Of a stretch of 56,626 nt of DNA, positions 17,501 through 25,917 are shown piece after piece. The notes beneath the pieces are model-generated. The model worked only from the letters and a program-made list of their open reading frames with translations, was not told the origin of the DNA and ran no database searches. Every line of letters starts with the position of its first letter. The first letter of the stretch is position 1. Made by a program: the position numbers and the translations under genes. Source of the stretch: Streptomyces sp. PKU-EA00015 (GTDB lineage Bacteria > Actinomycetota > Actinomycetes > Streptomycetales > Streptomycetaceae). The stretch spans positions 1 to 56,626 of the forward strand of contig NZ_JABZEE010000020.1 in the NCBI RefSeq assembly GCF_013387495.1, written 5' to 3'.

Positions 17501-18213
17501 GACGCCTCGGCCGGGCGCGTGCCGCCCGCCGCGAGCACCGTGGTCACCAGGGCGTCGGCGCTGCGCAGTTGCTCCAGCAGCTCCGGCTCGGGGGCGCGCA
17601 GCGACGCCACGTACAGGGGCAGGGCCCGGCCGCCGGCGTCCTCGATCGCACCGCACAGAGCGTCCACGAAGGCGGTGTTGCCGCTCATGTGGTGGGCGCG
17701 GTAGTAGAGCACGGCGATCAGCGGGCCGTCGGTCTCCCGGCGCGGGGTGCGCGCCAGGCGGCCCCAGGTGGGCGCGGCCGCCGGGGGCTCGAAGCCGTGG
17801 CCGGTGAGCAGCACGGTGTCGGACAGGAAGCGGGCGAGCTGCTCCAGGTTGGCCGGGCCGCCGTGCGCGAGGTACGCGTGGGCCTCGGCCGCGATGCCGA
17901 TCGGGACCGTGGAGGTCTCCATCAGCTGGGCGTCGGGCGCCTGTTCGCCGGTGAGGACGACGACCGGGCGGTCCTGGGCGAGGAGCAGGTCGATGCCCTC
18001 CTGCCAGGCGCGCAGCCCGCCGAGGAGGCGTACGACGACGAGGTCGGTGCCCTCCAGGAGACCGGGGAGGTCCCCGACCGGGAGGCGGGAGGGGTTCGCG
18101 AAGCGGTACGCGACCGGTCCGGCTGCCGCGCGGGCGCTGAGCAGATCGGTGTCGGACGTCGACAGGAGCAGGATGCGGGGCTGCGAGGGCAGTCCCTCGG
18201 AAGTGAGCGGCAT
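14578..18213 (-). CDS. cobN: Cobaltochelatase large subunit CobN
   Basis: A 1211-residue protein of full family length. CobN inserts Co2+ into hydrogenobyrinate a,c-diamide with the CobST ATPase partners (not in this window). Recognisable blocks include VLSAYPTKHSRIGNAVGLDT, LQPPRGFGENPIAIYHD-like PPRGFGENPIAIYHDP, DAMIHLGKHGNLEWLPGK and the C-terminal WMYDKLTQTYVLDP. I start at the ATG preceded by GAGGAAGG; a GTG 23 codons upstream lies inside the conserved core of the cobalamin riboswitch and is rejected. The riboswitch should repress the gene when B12 is plentiful. It is transcribed away from cobG-cobH-cobIJ. Confidence 0.95.
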   Translation of the reverse strand: MPLTSEGLPSQPRILLLSTSDTDLLSARAAAGPVAYRFANPSRLPVGDLPGLLEGTDLVVVRLLGGLRAWQEGIDLLLAQDRPVVVLTGEQAPDAQLMETSTVPIGIAAEAHAYLAHGGPANLEQLARFLSDTVLLTGHGFEPPAAAPTWGRLARTPRRETDGPLIAVLYYRAHHMSGNTAFVDALCGAIEDAGGRALPLYVASLRAPEPELLEQLRSADALVTTVLAAGGTRPAEASAGGDDESWDAGALAALDVPILQALCLTGPRSAWEDSDEGLSPLDAASQVAVPEFDGRLITVPFSFKEIDEDGLPAYVADPERAARVAGTAVRHARLRHIPNARKRIALVLSAYPTKHSRIGNAVGLDTPASAVALLRRLRAEGYDFGPEADIPGLVSGDGDELIHALIEAGGHDQDWLTEEQLARNPVRIPAADYKRWYAELPAELREAVEEHWGPAPGEMFLDRSRNPEGDIVLAALRRGNLLILIQPPRGFGENPIAIYHDPDLPPSHHYLAAYRWIAASADDGGFGADAMIHLGKHGNLEWLPGKNAGLSAACGPDAALGDLPLVYPFLVNDPGEGTQAKRRAHATLVDHLVPPMARAESYGDIARLEQLLDEYAQISSMDPSKLPAIRAQIWTLIQAAKLDHDLGLDDRPDDDGFDDFLLHVDGWLCEVKDAQIRDGLHVLGGAPTGPERVNLVLSILRARQIWGGTTSLPGLREALGLDESAATRTTADEAEATARALVEAMEAADWDPDAVPASHGEQVAAILRFAALEVVPRLSRTTDEITHAVHALNGGFVPAGPSGSPLRGLVNVLPTGRNFYSVDPKAVPSRLAWETGQALADSLLERYRADNGEWPTSVGLSLWGTSAMRTAGDDIAEALALLGIRPVWDDASRRVTGLEPVPLAELGRPRVDVTLRISGFFRDAFPHTIGLLDDAVRLAASLDEPAAENHVRAHTQADLAEHGDERRATTRIFGSRPGTYGAGILQLIDSRDWRTDADLAEVYTVWGGYAYGRGLEGRPARAEMETAYKRIAVAAKNTDTREHDIADSDDYFQYHGGMVATVRALRGTAPEAYIGDSTRPETVRTRTLVEETSRVFRARVVNPRWIEAMRRHGYKGAFELAATVDYLFGYDATTGVVADWMYDKLTQTYVLDPVNRAFLQEANPWALHGIAERLLEAESRGMWEKPDPAVLEGLRQVFLETEGDLEDGADE

Positions 18214-18254
18214 GCGACGTCTGGCCTTCCTCGGGGTTTCCGCGCCCCGGGCGG

Positions 18255-18400
18255 TGGAAAACGGCGGGAGTTCCTGGCTCACCCGGTCGCGTGCGCGTGC
18301 TGCGCTGCTGCCGGGCTCACAGTGGCGGGACCGCGCCGGGATCTCACCGGGCTTCCTCCCCTGACGCCGTCTTCGGCGGTGACGGACCGTGTGGCCCGCC
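18255..18400 (-). promoter_or_regulatory. Cobalamin (B12) riboswitch upstream of cobN
   Basis: Read on the minus strand the leader contains, in order, GGAAGCCCGGTGAGATCC, GGCGCGGTCCCGCCACTGTG (with the invariant GCCACTG) and GAGCCAGGAACTCC (the B12 box core). This is the canonical order of cobalamin riboswitch elements. The B12 box is about 55 nt before the cobN start. Upon binding adenosylcobalamin it should block translation or cause early termination. Confidence 0.92.
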
Positions 18401-18458
18401 GTTCAGCATAGTAAGGGCCGTCACGTCTCCGGCAGCAGGTGGCTCGTGTGATGGTCGG

Positions 18459-18464
18459 TATGCT
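18459..18464 (+). promoter_or_regulatory. -10 box of a leaderless promoter for cobG
   Basis: TATGCT is followed by seven bases and then ATG, the leaderless geometry also seen at the sensor kinase. The cobG operon therefore has no room for a riboswitch in its own leader, in contrast to cobN. Confidence 0.5.
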
Positions 18465-18471
18465 CGCCGCC

Positions 18472-19905
18472 ATGCCTTCGGCCCCCTCGAACCGCCCGGA
18501 CCGGGACGAAACTCCCGTACGGGACCGCGGTGATGCCTGCCCCGGCGCGCTGCGACTGCACACCGCGGACGACGGTGCGCTGGCGCGCGTCCGCGTGCCC
18601 GCGGGGGTGCTGAGCGCCCGGCAGGCGTACGCGCTGGCCGACGCGGCCGAGCGGCTCGGCGACGGCGCGCTCGACATCACCTCCCGCGGCAACCTTCAGC
18701 TGAGGGGCCTCGGCGGGGGCTGCGGCGGGGAGTTGGCGGCACTGCTGGACGCCGCCGGGCTGCTGCCCGCGCCCGCCCACGAACGCGTGCGCAACGTCGT
18801 CGCCTCGCCGCTGTCCGGGCTGGACGGCCGCGGGCACCTCGACGTGCAGCCGCTCGTACGCGAACTGGACGCGCTGCTGTGCGCGAGCGAGCGGGCCACG
18901 GCGCTGTCGGGCCGGTTCCTGTTCGCGCTGGACGACGGCCGTGGGGACATGGCGGGGCTCGGCGCGGATGTGATGTTGCTCGCAGAGCCGGGCGGGGCTC
19001 GGGTGCGGATCCTGCTCGGCGAGCAGACGCTGACGGTCGGCAGGCGGGACGGCGCGCGTGCGCTGCTGCTCGCGGCCGAGGCGTTCCTGGACGCGGCGGA
19101 CGCCGGCGGCACGAGGGCGTGGCGGGTGCGGGAACTCCCTCCGCAGTACGCGGTGTCGCGCCGGGAACTCGCGCGCCGGCTGGGCGATGCGGGTATCGCG
19201 GCGGGTGCGGGTGCGTGTGCGTGTGCGTGTGCGTGTGCGGACGCGGACGCGTCGCCCGGTGCGTTCGTGTTGCCCCGGTCCCGGCCGGGACCGGACGCCG
19301 GCCCGGCCGCGCGCGACGGGGACGCCGACGTGGCCGCCGGGCCCGGACGGGGCGGCGAGCCCACCACTCCCGTGCCCGGCGTCGTCCACGGTGCGCGAGG
19401 CGCCGCCTCGCTCCACGTCGGCGTCGCCCTCGGACGGATGCGTGTCGCGCAGTGGCGGCTGCTCGCCCGGACCGCCGAGACGTACGGCACCGGGGAGTTG
19501 CGCGTCACACCCTGGCGCGGCGTCGTCCTTCCCGGCGTTCCCGGCGCACTCCTGCCCGGCCTCGCCGACGCGGGCCTCGTCACCGGGCCCGACTCGCCCT
19601 GGACCGGCGTCGGCGCCTGCACCGGACGGCCCGGCTGCGCCAAGTCCCTCGCCGACGTACGGGCCGACGCCACCGCGCGCATCGCCGCCGGCGCGGGCGG
19701 ACTGCCTGTGTACTGGTCCGGCTGCGAACGCCGTTGCGGGCACCCCCGGGGCGCCTGGGTCGACGTCGTCGCGACCGGCGACGGCCGCTACGACCTGACC
19801 GCACCCGGAGTGCCGCGGCACACCGTCCCCCTGACCCGACTCGCCGACGCCCTCGCGGCGGCGCGCACCGATCCCACCGACCCCACCGAACGACCGACGA
19901 AGTGA
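18472..19905 (+). CDS. cobG: Precorrin-3B synthase CobG
   Basis: A 477-residue nitrite/sulfite-reductase-like ferredoxin-fold enzyme that uses O2 to hydroxylate precorrin-3A and form the gamma-lactone, the oxygen-dependent step of B12 synthesis. [12 protein letters not shown] is the siroheme/tetrapyrrole-binding segment of the first half; [15 protein letters not shown] [13 protein letters not shown] occurs in the second half; the Fe4S4 cysteines are in [14 protein letters not shown] and [17 protein letters not shown]. The central linker holds an odd Ala-Cys repeat ([16 protein letters not shown]) coded by a GTGCGT-type microsatellite. I chose the ATG that fits a leaderless promoter; in-frame starts lie up to 11 codons earlier. 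GTGA overlap with cobH. Confidence 0.9.
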   Translation: MPSAPSNRPDRDETPVRDRGDACPGALRLHTADDGALARVRVPAGVLSARQAYALADAAERLGDGALDITSRGNLQLRGLGGGCGGELAALLDAAGLLPAPAHERVRNVVASPLSGLDGRGHLDVQPLVRELDALLCASERATALSGRFLFALDDGRGDMAGLGADVMLLAEPGGARVRILLGEQTLTVGRRDGARALLLAAEAFLDAADAGGTRAWRVRELPPQYAVSRRELARRLGDAGIAAGAGACACACACADADASPGAFVLPRSRPGPDAGPAARDGDADVAAGPGRGGEPTTPVPGVVHGARGAASLHVGVALGRMRVAQWRLLARTAETYGTGELRVTPWRGVVLPGVPGALLPGLADAGLVTGPDSPWTGVGACTGRPGCAKSLADVRADATARIAAGAGGLPVYWSGCERRCGHPRGAWVDVVATGDGRYDLTAPGVPRHTVPLTRLADALAAARTDPTDPTERPTK

Positions 19906-20543
19906 GCGAGAGCACAGTGTTCGACTACGAGAAGGACGGCGCGGAGATCTACCGCCAGTCCTTTGCCACGATCCGCGCGGAGGCGGACCTCGCCGGGCTG
20001 CCGGCCGAGGTCTCCCAGGTCGCGGTCCGCATGATTCACGCCTGCGGGATGGTCGACCTCGTCCGCGACCTCGCCCACTCCCCGGACGTCGTCCTGCACG
20101 CCCGCGCCGCCCTGCGCGCCGGCGCGCCGATCCTGTGCGACGCGCAGATGGTGGCGAGCGGCGTCACCCGCAAGCGGCTGCCCGCCGACAACGAGGTGAT
20201 CTGCACGCTCTCCGACCCGTCCGTGCCCGCGCTCGCCGCCGAGATGGGCACCACGCGCAGCGCCGCCGCCCTCGAACTGTGGCGCGACCGGCTGGAGGGC
20301 TCCGTCGTCGCCGTCGGCAACGCCCCCACCGCGCTGTTCCGGCTCCTGGAGATGATCGAGCAGGGGGCGCCCCGCCCCGCCGCCGTCATCGGCGTTCCCG
20401 TCGGCTTCATCGGCGCCGCCGAGTCCAAGGACGCCCTGGCCGCCCACCCGCTGGGCCTCGAGCACCTCGTGGTGCGCGGCCGGCGAGGCGGCAGCGCCAT
20501 GGCCGCCGCCGCCGTCAACGCGATCGCGAGCGAGGCGGAGTAG
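19902..20543 (+). CDS. cobH: Precorrin-8X methylmutase CobH
   Basis: A 213-residue enzyme that moves the C11 methyl group of precorrin-8X to C12, giving hydrogenobyrinic acid. The catalytic His is in [15 protein letters not shown] (near residue 44). [27 protein letters not shown] and [14 protein letters not shown] are family signatures. The GTG start overlaps the cobG stop (GTGA), and the TAG stop shares its last base with the GTG start of cobIJ, so the three are coupled. Confidence 0.94.
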   Translation: MSESTVFDYEKDGAEIYRQSFATIRAEADLAGLPAEVSQVAVRMIHACGMVDLVRDLAHSPDVVLHARAALRAGAPILCDAQMVASGVTRKRLPADNEVICTLSDPSVPALAAEMGTTRSAAALELWRDRLEGSVVAVGNAPTALFRLLEMIEQGAPRPAAVIGVPVGFIGAAESKDALAAHPLGLEHLVVRGRRGGSAMAAAAVNAIASEAE

Positions 20544-22042
20544 TGAGCGACGACCAGAAGACGACGGGGCGCCTCTACGGTGTCGGGCTCGGCCCCGGCG
20601 ACCCGGAGCTGATGACCCTGCGTGCCGCGCGCATCATCGCCGAGGCGGACGTGATCGCGTACCACTGCGCGCGCCACGGCCGTTCCATCGCCCGCTCCAT
20701 CGCCGCCCCGCATCTGCGCCCCGACCACATCGAGGAGCGCCTGATGTACCCGATCACGGTCGAGACGACCGACCACCCCGGCGGGTACCGCGGCGCGCTC
20801 GACGACTTCTACGAGGAGGCGGCGGCCCGGCTCGCCGAGCACCTCGACGCCGGGCGGACGGTGGCCGTACTCGCCGAGGGCGACCCGTTCTTCTACGGCT
20901 CCTACCAGCACATGCACAAGCGGCTCGCGCACCGCTACCCGACCGAGGTCGTCCCCGGCGTCACCTCCATCAGTGCCGCCGCGGCCCGGCTCGGGACCCC
21001 GCTGTGCGAGGCGGAGGAGGTCCTCACGGTCATCCCCGGCACGCTGCCGGAAGAGGAGCTGACCGCCCGTCTCGCCGCGACCGACTCGGCCGTCGTGATG
21101 AAGCTCGGCCGCACCTTCCCCGCCGTACGCCGCGCGATGGAGACCTCGGGCCGGCTGGACGAGGCCCGGTACGTGGAGCGGGCCACGATGAACGGCGAAC
21201 GGACCGGGCGACTGGCCGACATCGACCCGGAGTCGGTGCCGTACTTCTCCGTCGCCGTCGTGCCGAGCCGTATCGCCAACCCGCGGCCGGAGCCGGAGAG
21301 CGGCGAGGTCGTGGTCGTGGGCACGGGGCCCGCCGGCCCGTTGTGGCTGACGCCCGAGACGCGCCGCGCGCTCGCCGACGCCGACGAACTCGTCGGCTAC
21401 ACCACGTACCTGGACCGCGTCCCGCACCGCCCCGGCCAGATCCGGCACGGCTCCGACAACAAGGTGGAGTCCGAACGCGCCGAGTTCGCCCTGGACCTGG
21501 CGCGGCGCGGACGGCGGGTCGCGGTCGTCTCGGGCGGCGACCCGGGGGTCTTCGCCATGGCCACGGCGGTGCTGGAGGTCGCCTCCCAGGAGCAGTACCG
21601 GGACGTGCCCGTACGGGTGCTGCCGGGCGTGACCGCCGCGAACGCGGCGGCGGCCGCCGCCGGCGCCCCGCTCGGCCACGACTACGCCACGATCTCGCTG
21701 TCCGACCGGCTCAAGCCCTGGGAGGTCATCGCGGAGCGCCTGCGCGCGGCGGTCTCGGCGGACCTGGTCCTGGCGATCTACAACCCGGGCTCCCGCTCCC
21801 GTACCCATCAGGTCGCGGCCGCCCGTGACCTGCTGCTCGAACTCCGTTCGCCCGAGACCCCGGTGGTCGTGGCGCGGGACGTGGGCGGCCCGGAACAGTC
21901 GGTGCGGGTGGTGACCCTGAAGACGCTGGAGCCCTCCGAGGTCGACATGCGCACGCTGCTGCTGATCGGCTCCTCCCGGACACAGGCGGTCGAGCGTGGC
22001 GACGGCCGCACGATCGCCTGGACGCCGCGCCGCTACGGGTGA
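20543..22042 (+). CDS. cobIJ: Fused precorrin-2 C20- / precorrin-3B C17-methyltransferase CobI-CobJ
   Basis: A 499-residue fusion of two tetrapyrrole methylases. The CobI half (about 1-250) has GVGLGPGDPELMTLRA and VLAEGDPFFYGSY; the CobJ half (about 255-499) has VVVVGTGPAGPLWLTPE, VVSGGDPGVFAMA, NPGSRSRTHQ and VVARDVGGPEQ. The enzyme adds a methyl at C20 of precorrin-2 and, after CobG, at C17 with ring contraction, so it serves the steps either side of its operon partner CobG. The fusion is usual in actinobacteria. A strong hairpin follows the stop. Confidence 0.94.
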   Translation: MSDDQKTTGRLYGVGLGPGDPELMTLRAARIIAEADVIAYHCARHGRSIARSIAAPHLRPDHIEERLMYPITVETTDHPGGYRGALDDFYEEAAARLAEHLDAGRTVAVLAEGDPFFYGSYQHMHKRLAHRYPTEVVPGVTSISAAAARLGTPLCEAEEVLTVIPGTLPEEELTARLAATDSAVVMKLGRTFPAVRRAMETSGRLDEARYVERATMNGERTGRLADIDPESVPYFSVAVVPSRIANPRPEPESGEVVVVGTGPAGPLWLTPETRRALADADELVGYTTYLDRVPHRPGQIRHGSDNKVESERAEFALDLARRGRRVAVVSGGDPGVFAMATAVLEVASQEQYRDVPVRVLPGVTAANAAAAAAGAPLGHDYATISLSDRLKPWEVIAERLRAAVSADLVLAIYNPGSRSRTHQVAAARDLLLELRSPETPVVVARDVGGPEQSVRVVTLKTLEPSEVDMRTLLLIGSSRTQAVERGDGRTIAWTPRRYG

Positions 22043-22051
22043 AGGCGCCGA

Positions 22052-22086
22052 GGCCGTCCGCGTCCGGGTGAGCGACGCGGACGGCC
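22052..22086 (+). terminator. Terminator of the cobG-cobH-cobIJ operon
   Basis: A 13-bp perfect stem (GGCCGTCCGCGTC with GACGCGGACGGCC, 9-nt loop) ends in TTCC rather than a long T-run, as is usual for Streptomyces terminators. Confidence 0.8.
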
Positions 22087-22284
22087 TTCCCCGCGCTCCC
22101 GCAGGCGGGTTCGACGCCCGGGCCGGCCGTGTCTCGTAGAGAGCGGAACTGGGGCTGTACAGTCCTCCTCCGGCGGAACACCGGCCCCACCCGCACCGCC
22201 CCCTCCCCCCGCGCATCGCTCCTTCATCTCGTGTTGAACAGCCCCGGCCTTGTGCCGCGTGGTCCGGAAAGGGCCCCATACCCT

Positions 22285-23991
22285 GTGAACACTCGTACCC
22301 GGCTGAGCGCGCTGGCCACGACGGCCACCCTCACCGCAGCGGGCGGTCTCCTCACCGCCACCCCGGCCTCCGCGGCTGTCACCTGCACCGCTCCGGTCTG
22401 GAAGGCGCAGTTCTTCGCCAACACCTCGTTCAGCGGGACGCCCAAGCTCACCAGCTGCGACACCACCGTCAACGAGAACTACGGCACCGGAGACCCGGCC
22501 GGCGTGACCCTGCCCAGGGACAACTTCTCCGTCCGGTGGTCCGTCACCCGCGACTTCGGCTCCGGCGGGCCGTTCACGTTCTCCGCCGCGACGCAGGACG
22601 GCGTCCGCGTGTACCTCGACGGGGTGCGCAAGATCGACCTGTGGCGGAACGTCTCCACCACGCAGAGCAAGACCGTCAACGTCACCGTCCCTGCCGGACG
22701 CCACACGATCCGCGTGGACTACGTGGCCTGGACGGGCTCCGCGAACGTCAAGTTCACCTACGCGCCCCGCACGTCGGCCACCGTCGACACGGTCCGGCCG
22801 CTCGCGCCCACCGGCGCCTCGGTCGCGTACGACCGGACCGTCAACAAGGCCACGCTCCGCTGGTCGGCGAACAAGGAGATGGACCTCGCCGGTTACCGCG
22901 TCTACCGCCGGCTGAGCTCCACCGCCTGGGCGAAGGTCAGCGGCACGGCCCTGGTCACCGGCACGTCCTTCGTCAACTACGCGCCTGCCACCGGCGAGTC
23001 GTTCCTCTACGAGGTCCGCGCCGTCGACAAGGCGGGCCGCGAGTCCTCGGGCAGCGCGGACGTGACCGTCGCCACTGTCGACCGGACCGCGCCGGCGGCA
23101 CCGGGCGGGCTGACGGCGACGGACGGGCAGGGCGGGACGGCGCTGGCGTGGCAGCCGGTCACCGGCGCGACGAAGTACACCGTCTTCCGGCAGCAGCAGG
23201 GGCAGACCGACACCGGGGGCACCCACCCTGTGCTCCAGCTGGCCACGGTGACCGCGGCCTCCTGGACGGACACCACCGGCACCGAGCGGACGGGCTACAC
23301 GTACGCCGTCTCCGCCACCGACGCGGCCGGCAACACGTCGGCGACGCGGACCGTGGTCTCCGCCACGCGCGGCGACTACGCGCCCGTTTCGCCGACGGAC
23401 GTGACGGCCCGGTTCGAGCCGCGCAACGGCATCGTCGTCGGCTGGACCCCCTCGACCGGCGACGACGTCGACCATTACCGCCTGTACCGCTTCGGCTCCC
23501 TGTACACGGAGGTCCGTGGCAGTACCTACACGGACATGACGGTCGACCACGGCACGACGTACACCTACACGGTGACCGCCGTGGACGAGGCGGGCAACGA
23601 GTCCCCCGTGTCGGCCTCCGCGTCCGCGACGACCGACGGCGACCTGGTCGCCCCGGCGCCCGTCACCGGCCTGAAGGCGACGGCCCGCGAGGACGGCGTG
23701 TTCCTGGAGTGGACGCCGAGCACGGAGCCCGACCTCATGCGGTACGACGTCTACCGGGCTGACTGGCACCCGGACGGCGACGGTTCCGGCGATGGCGTGT
23801 GGCTGTACCGGCACGTCGCGTACGTCGGAGAGACGGAAACGTCGCTCCTTTACGGGGCGATCCCGGACGGCGAGACCGTGCGGTATGCCGTGGCCGCCCG
23901 CGACGACTGGGACAACTCGCTCGTCGAGTGGGACTTCGACGCCGTCTCCTGGGTCGAGGTCACGGAGCTCGGCGCTCCCGCCGCGAGCTGA
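22285..23991 (+). CDS. Secreted PA14 / four-fibronectin type III protein
   Basis: A 568-residue exported protein. GTG start after GGAAAGGG; Sec signal LSALATTATLTAAGGLLTA ending at PASA-AV. A PA14-like beta-barrel follows (about 35-165: WKAQFFANTSFSG, NYGTGDPAG, FSVRWSVTRDF, GVRVYLDGVRKID), then four FN3 modules beginning near LAPTGASV, PAAPGGLTA, PVSPTDVTA and PAPVTGLKA. PA14 usually binds glycans; FN3 modules are spacers. No catalytic domain is visible, so it may be a carbohydrate-binding or matrix protein. It lies between two cobalamin modules but has its own upstream and downstream terminators, so co-regulation with B12 genes is unlikely. Confidence 0.85.
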   Translation: MNTRTRLSALATTATLTAAGGLLTATPASAAVTCTAPVWKAQFFANTSFSGTPKLTSCDTTVNENYGTGDPAGVTLPRDNFSVRWSVTRDFGSGGPFTFSAATQDGVRVYLDGVRKIDLWRNVSTTQSKTVNVTVPAGRHTIRVDYVAWTGSANVKFTYAPRTSATVDTVRPLAPTGASVAYDRTVNKATLRWSANKEMDLAGYRVYRRLSSTAWAKVSGTALVTGTSFVNYAPATGESFLYEVRAVDKAGRESSGSADVTVATVDRTAPAAPGGLTATDGQGGTALAWQPVTGATKYTVFRQQQGQTDTGGTHPVLQLATVTAASWTDTTGTERTGYTYAVSATDAAGNTSATRTVVSATRGDYAPVSPTDVTARFEPRNGIVVGWTPSTGDDVDHYRLYRFGSLYTEVRGSTYTDMTVDHGTTYTYTVTAVDEAGNESPVSASASATTDGDLVAPAPVTGLKATAREDGVFLEWTPSTEPDLMRYDVYRADWHPDGDGSGDGVWLYRHVAYVGETETSLLYGAIPDGETVRYAVAARDDWDNSLVEWDFDAVSWVEVTELGAPAAS

Positions 23992-24004
23992 GGCATCCGT
24001 GGAC

Positions 24005-24038
24005 GAGGCCGCCGCACCCGGGAGGGGGCGGCGGCCTC
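24005..24038. terminator. Bidirectional terminator between the PA14 gene and cobK
   Basis: An 11-bp perfect stem (GAGGCCGCCGC with GCGGCGGCCTC) sits between convergent genes. It touches the stop codon of cobK. Confidence 0.75.
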
Positions 24039-24759
24039 AGCCGTGCACCCAGGCCGCCGCTTCCTCGACCGTCGCGGCCACCCGCACGCCCTCGGGCACC
24101 GGCGGTCTGCGCACGACCACCACCGGGATGCCCGCATCGCGGGCCGCGCGGAGCTTCGGGGCGGTCGCCGCGCCGCCGCTGTCCTTCGTCACCAGGACGT
24201 CGACGCGGTGGGTGCGCAACAACTCGCTCTCGCCGTCGAGGGTGAAGGGGCCCCGGGCCAGGAGGATTTCTGTGCGGGCCGGCATCGGGGTCTCCGGCGC
24301 GTCCACCGACCGGACGAGGAACCACTGCGGGCAGTCCGCGAAGGCGGCGAGCCCCATCCGCCCGGTCGTCAGGAACACCCGCTCCCCGAGGCCGTCCAGT
24401 GCGCGGGCCGCCTCCGTCAGCGAGCCGACCGGGTGCCAGTCGTCGCCCTCGACCGGGACCCAGCCGGGGCGGCGCAGTGCCAGCAGGGGAACATGGGCGG
24501 TGGCGGCCGCCCGGGCCGCGTTGAAACTGATCCGCTCGGCGAAGGGATGGGTGGCGTCGATGACCGCGTCCACGTGGTGTGCGCGCACCCAGTCCACGAG
24601 GCCGTCCACACCGCCGAACCCGCCGACCCGTACCTCGCCCGCCGGCAGCCGGGGGCTCGCGACGCGCCCGGCGAGTGAGCTGGTGACGCGGACCTCGGGG
24701 TGCAGGGTCGCGGCGAGGGCGCGGGCCTCGGTGGTCCCGCCGAGAATGAGTACGTGCAC
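24037..24759 (-). CDS. cobK: Precorrin-6A reductase CobK
   Basis: A 240-residue NADPH-dependent reductase that converts precorrin-6A to precorrin-6B (C18-C19 reduction). Signatures are LILGGTTEARALA at the N-terminus, VDAVIDATHPFAERIS, RVFLTTGRMGL, LLARGPFT and VLVTKDSGG near the C-terminus. The GTG start follows AAAGGA by five bases. Only 12 bp separate it from the divergent cbiD start, so each gene's ribosome site lies in the shared gap and the promoters must lie within the neighbouring coding sequence. Confidence 0.93.
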   Translation of the reverse strand: MHVLILGGTTEARALAATLHPEVRVTSSLAGRVASPRLPAGEVRVGGFGGVDGLVDWVRAHHVDAVIDATHPFAERISFNAARAAATAHVPLLALRRPGWVPVEGDDWHPVGSLTEAARALDGLGERVFLTTGRMGLAAFADCPQWFLVRSVDAPETPMPARTEILLARGPFTLDGESELLRTHRVDVLVTKDSGGAATAPKLRAARDAGIPVVVVRRPPVPEGVRVAATVEEAAAWVHG

Positions 24760-24771
24760 GGGAGTCCTTTC

Positions 24772-25893
24772 ATGAGTTCAGGCGGCGGGCGGGACGCCCA
24801 ACTCAAGCACACCGGTCTGCGGCCCGGATGGACGACCGGGGCGTGCGCCACGGCGGCGACCACGGCCGCGTACACGGCGCTGCTCACCGGGGAGTTCCCG
24901 GACCCGGTGACGATCACGCTGCCGAAGGGCCAGACACCCTCCTTCGCCCTGGCCGTCGAAGCCCTGACCGGCTCGTCGTCCGCCATGGCCGGGATCGTCA
25001 AGGACGCCGGCGACGACCCGGACGTGACGCACGGCGCGCTCGTACGGGCGACGGTCCGCCTGCTGCCGGCCGGTTCCGGAGTCGTCTTCCGGGCCGGGCC
25101 CGGCGTCGGCACGGTCACGCTGCCCGGCCTGCCCCTGGAGGTGGGCGAACCGGCGATCAACCCGGTTCCGCGCCAGATGATGCGCGACCACGTCGCGCTC
25201 GTGGCGGGCCGGCACGGCGGCACGGGGGACGTCGAGATCACCGTCTCCGTCGACGACGGCGAGGAGATCGCCCGCTCCACGTGGAACCCGCGGATCGGCA
25301 TCCTCGGCGGCCTGTCCGTCCTCGGGACGACCGGCATCGTCGTCCCGTACTCCTGCTCGGCCTGGATCGACTCCATCCGCCGCGGTGTGGACGTGGCCCG
25401 CGCGGCGGGCCTGACGCACGTGGCGGGCTGTACGGGTTCGACCTCCGAGAAGACCGTGACGACGCTCTACGACCTGCCGGAGATCGCCCTGCTCGACATG
25501 GGCGACTTCGCGGGCGCGGTGCTGAAGTACGTGCGGCGGCATCCGGTCGACCGGCTCACCGTCTGCGGCGGCTTCGCCAAACTCTCCAAGCTGGCGGCCG
25601 GTCACCTGGACCTGCACTCGGCCCGCTCCCAGGTCGACAAGGGCTTCCTCGCCGATCTGGCCCGCGCGGGCGGCGCGTCCGAGTCCCTCGCCGAGGAGAT
25701 CGCCACGGCCAACACGGGCCTGGCGGCGCTGCGCCTGTGCGAGGTGGCGGGCGTCCCGCTCGGCGACCTCGTCGCGGCGAGGGCCCGCGACGAGGCCCTG
25801 TCGGTCCTGCGGGGGGCGCCGGTGACGGTGGACGTGGTGTGCATCGACCGCGCGGGGACGGTGGTGGGCCGGTCGGCCCCGGCGGGGCCGTGA
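24772..25893 (+). CDS. cbiD: Cobalt-precorrin-5B / precorrin-5 C1-methyltransferase CbiD
   Basis: A 373-residue enzyme methylating C1 of the corrin precursor with loss of the C20-derived fragment. Signatures: LRPGWTTGACATAATTAAYT, GVGTVTLPGL, INPVPRQMM, NPRIGILGGLSVLGTTGIV, GCTGSTSEKTV and CGGFAKLSKLAAGHLDLHS. CbiD is the anaerobic-route enzyme; the aerobic counterpart CobF is not seen in the window, though the O2-dependent CobG is. ATG start eight bases after GGAG. Confidence 0.93.
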   Translation: MSSGGGRDAQLKHTGLRPGWTTGACATAATTAAYTALLTGEFPDPVTITLPKGQTPSFALAVEALTGSSSAMAGIVKDAGDDPDVTHGALVRATVRLLPAGSGVVFRAGPGVGTVTLPGLPLEVGEPAINPVPRQMMRDHVALVAGRHGGTGDVEITVSVDDGEEIARSTWNPRIGILGGLSVLGTTGIVVPYSCSAWIDSIRRGVDVARAAGLTHVAGCTGSTSEKTVTTLYDLPEIALLDMGDFAGAVLKYVRRHPVDRLTVCGGFAKLSKLAAGHLDLHSARSQVDKGFLADLARAGGASESLAEEIATANTGLAALRLCEVAGVPLGDLVAARARDEALSVLRGAPVTVDVVCIDRAGTVVGRSAPAGP

Positions 25894-25917
25894 GCCGTCC
25901 CGGCTGCGCCGTACGCG

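Noticed and set aside
18214..18282. GTG at 18282 as the cobN start
   Set aside because: It lies within the B12 box of the riboswitch and has no ribosome site.
14488..18411. A 1307-codon open frame antisense to cobN
   Set aside because: High-GC coding DNA leaves long open frames on the other strand; this one has no motif, no ribosome site and covers a certain CobN gene.
19207..19245. Frameshift in cobG at the GTGCGT repeat
   Set aside because: The frame continues unchanged into the conserved Fe-S cysteine segments.
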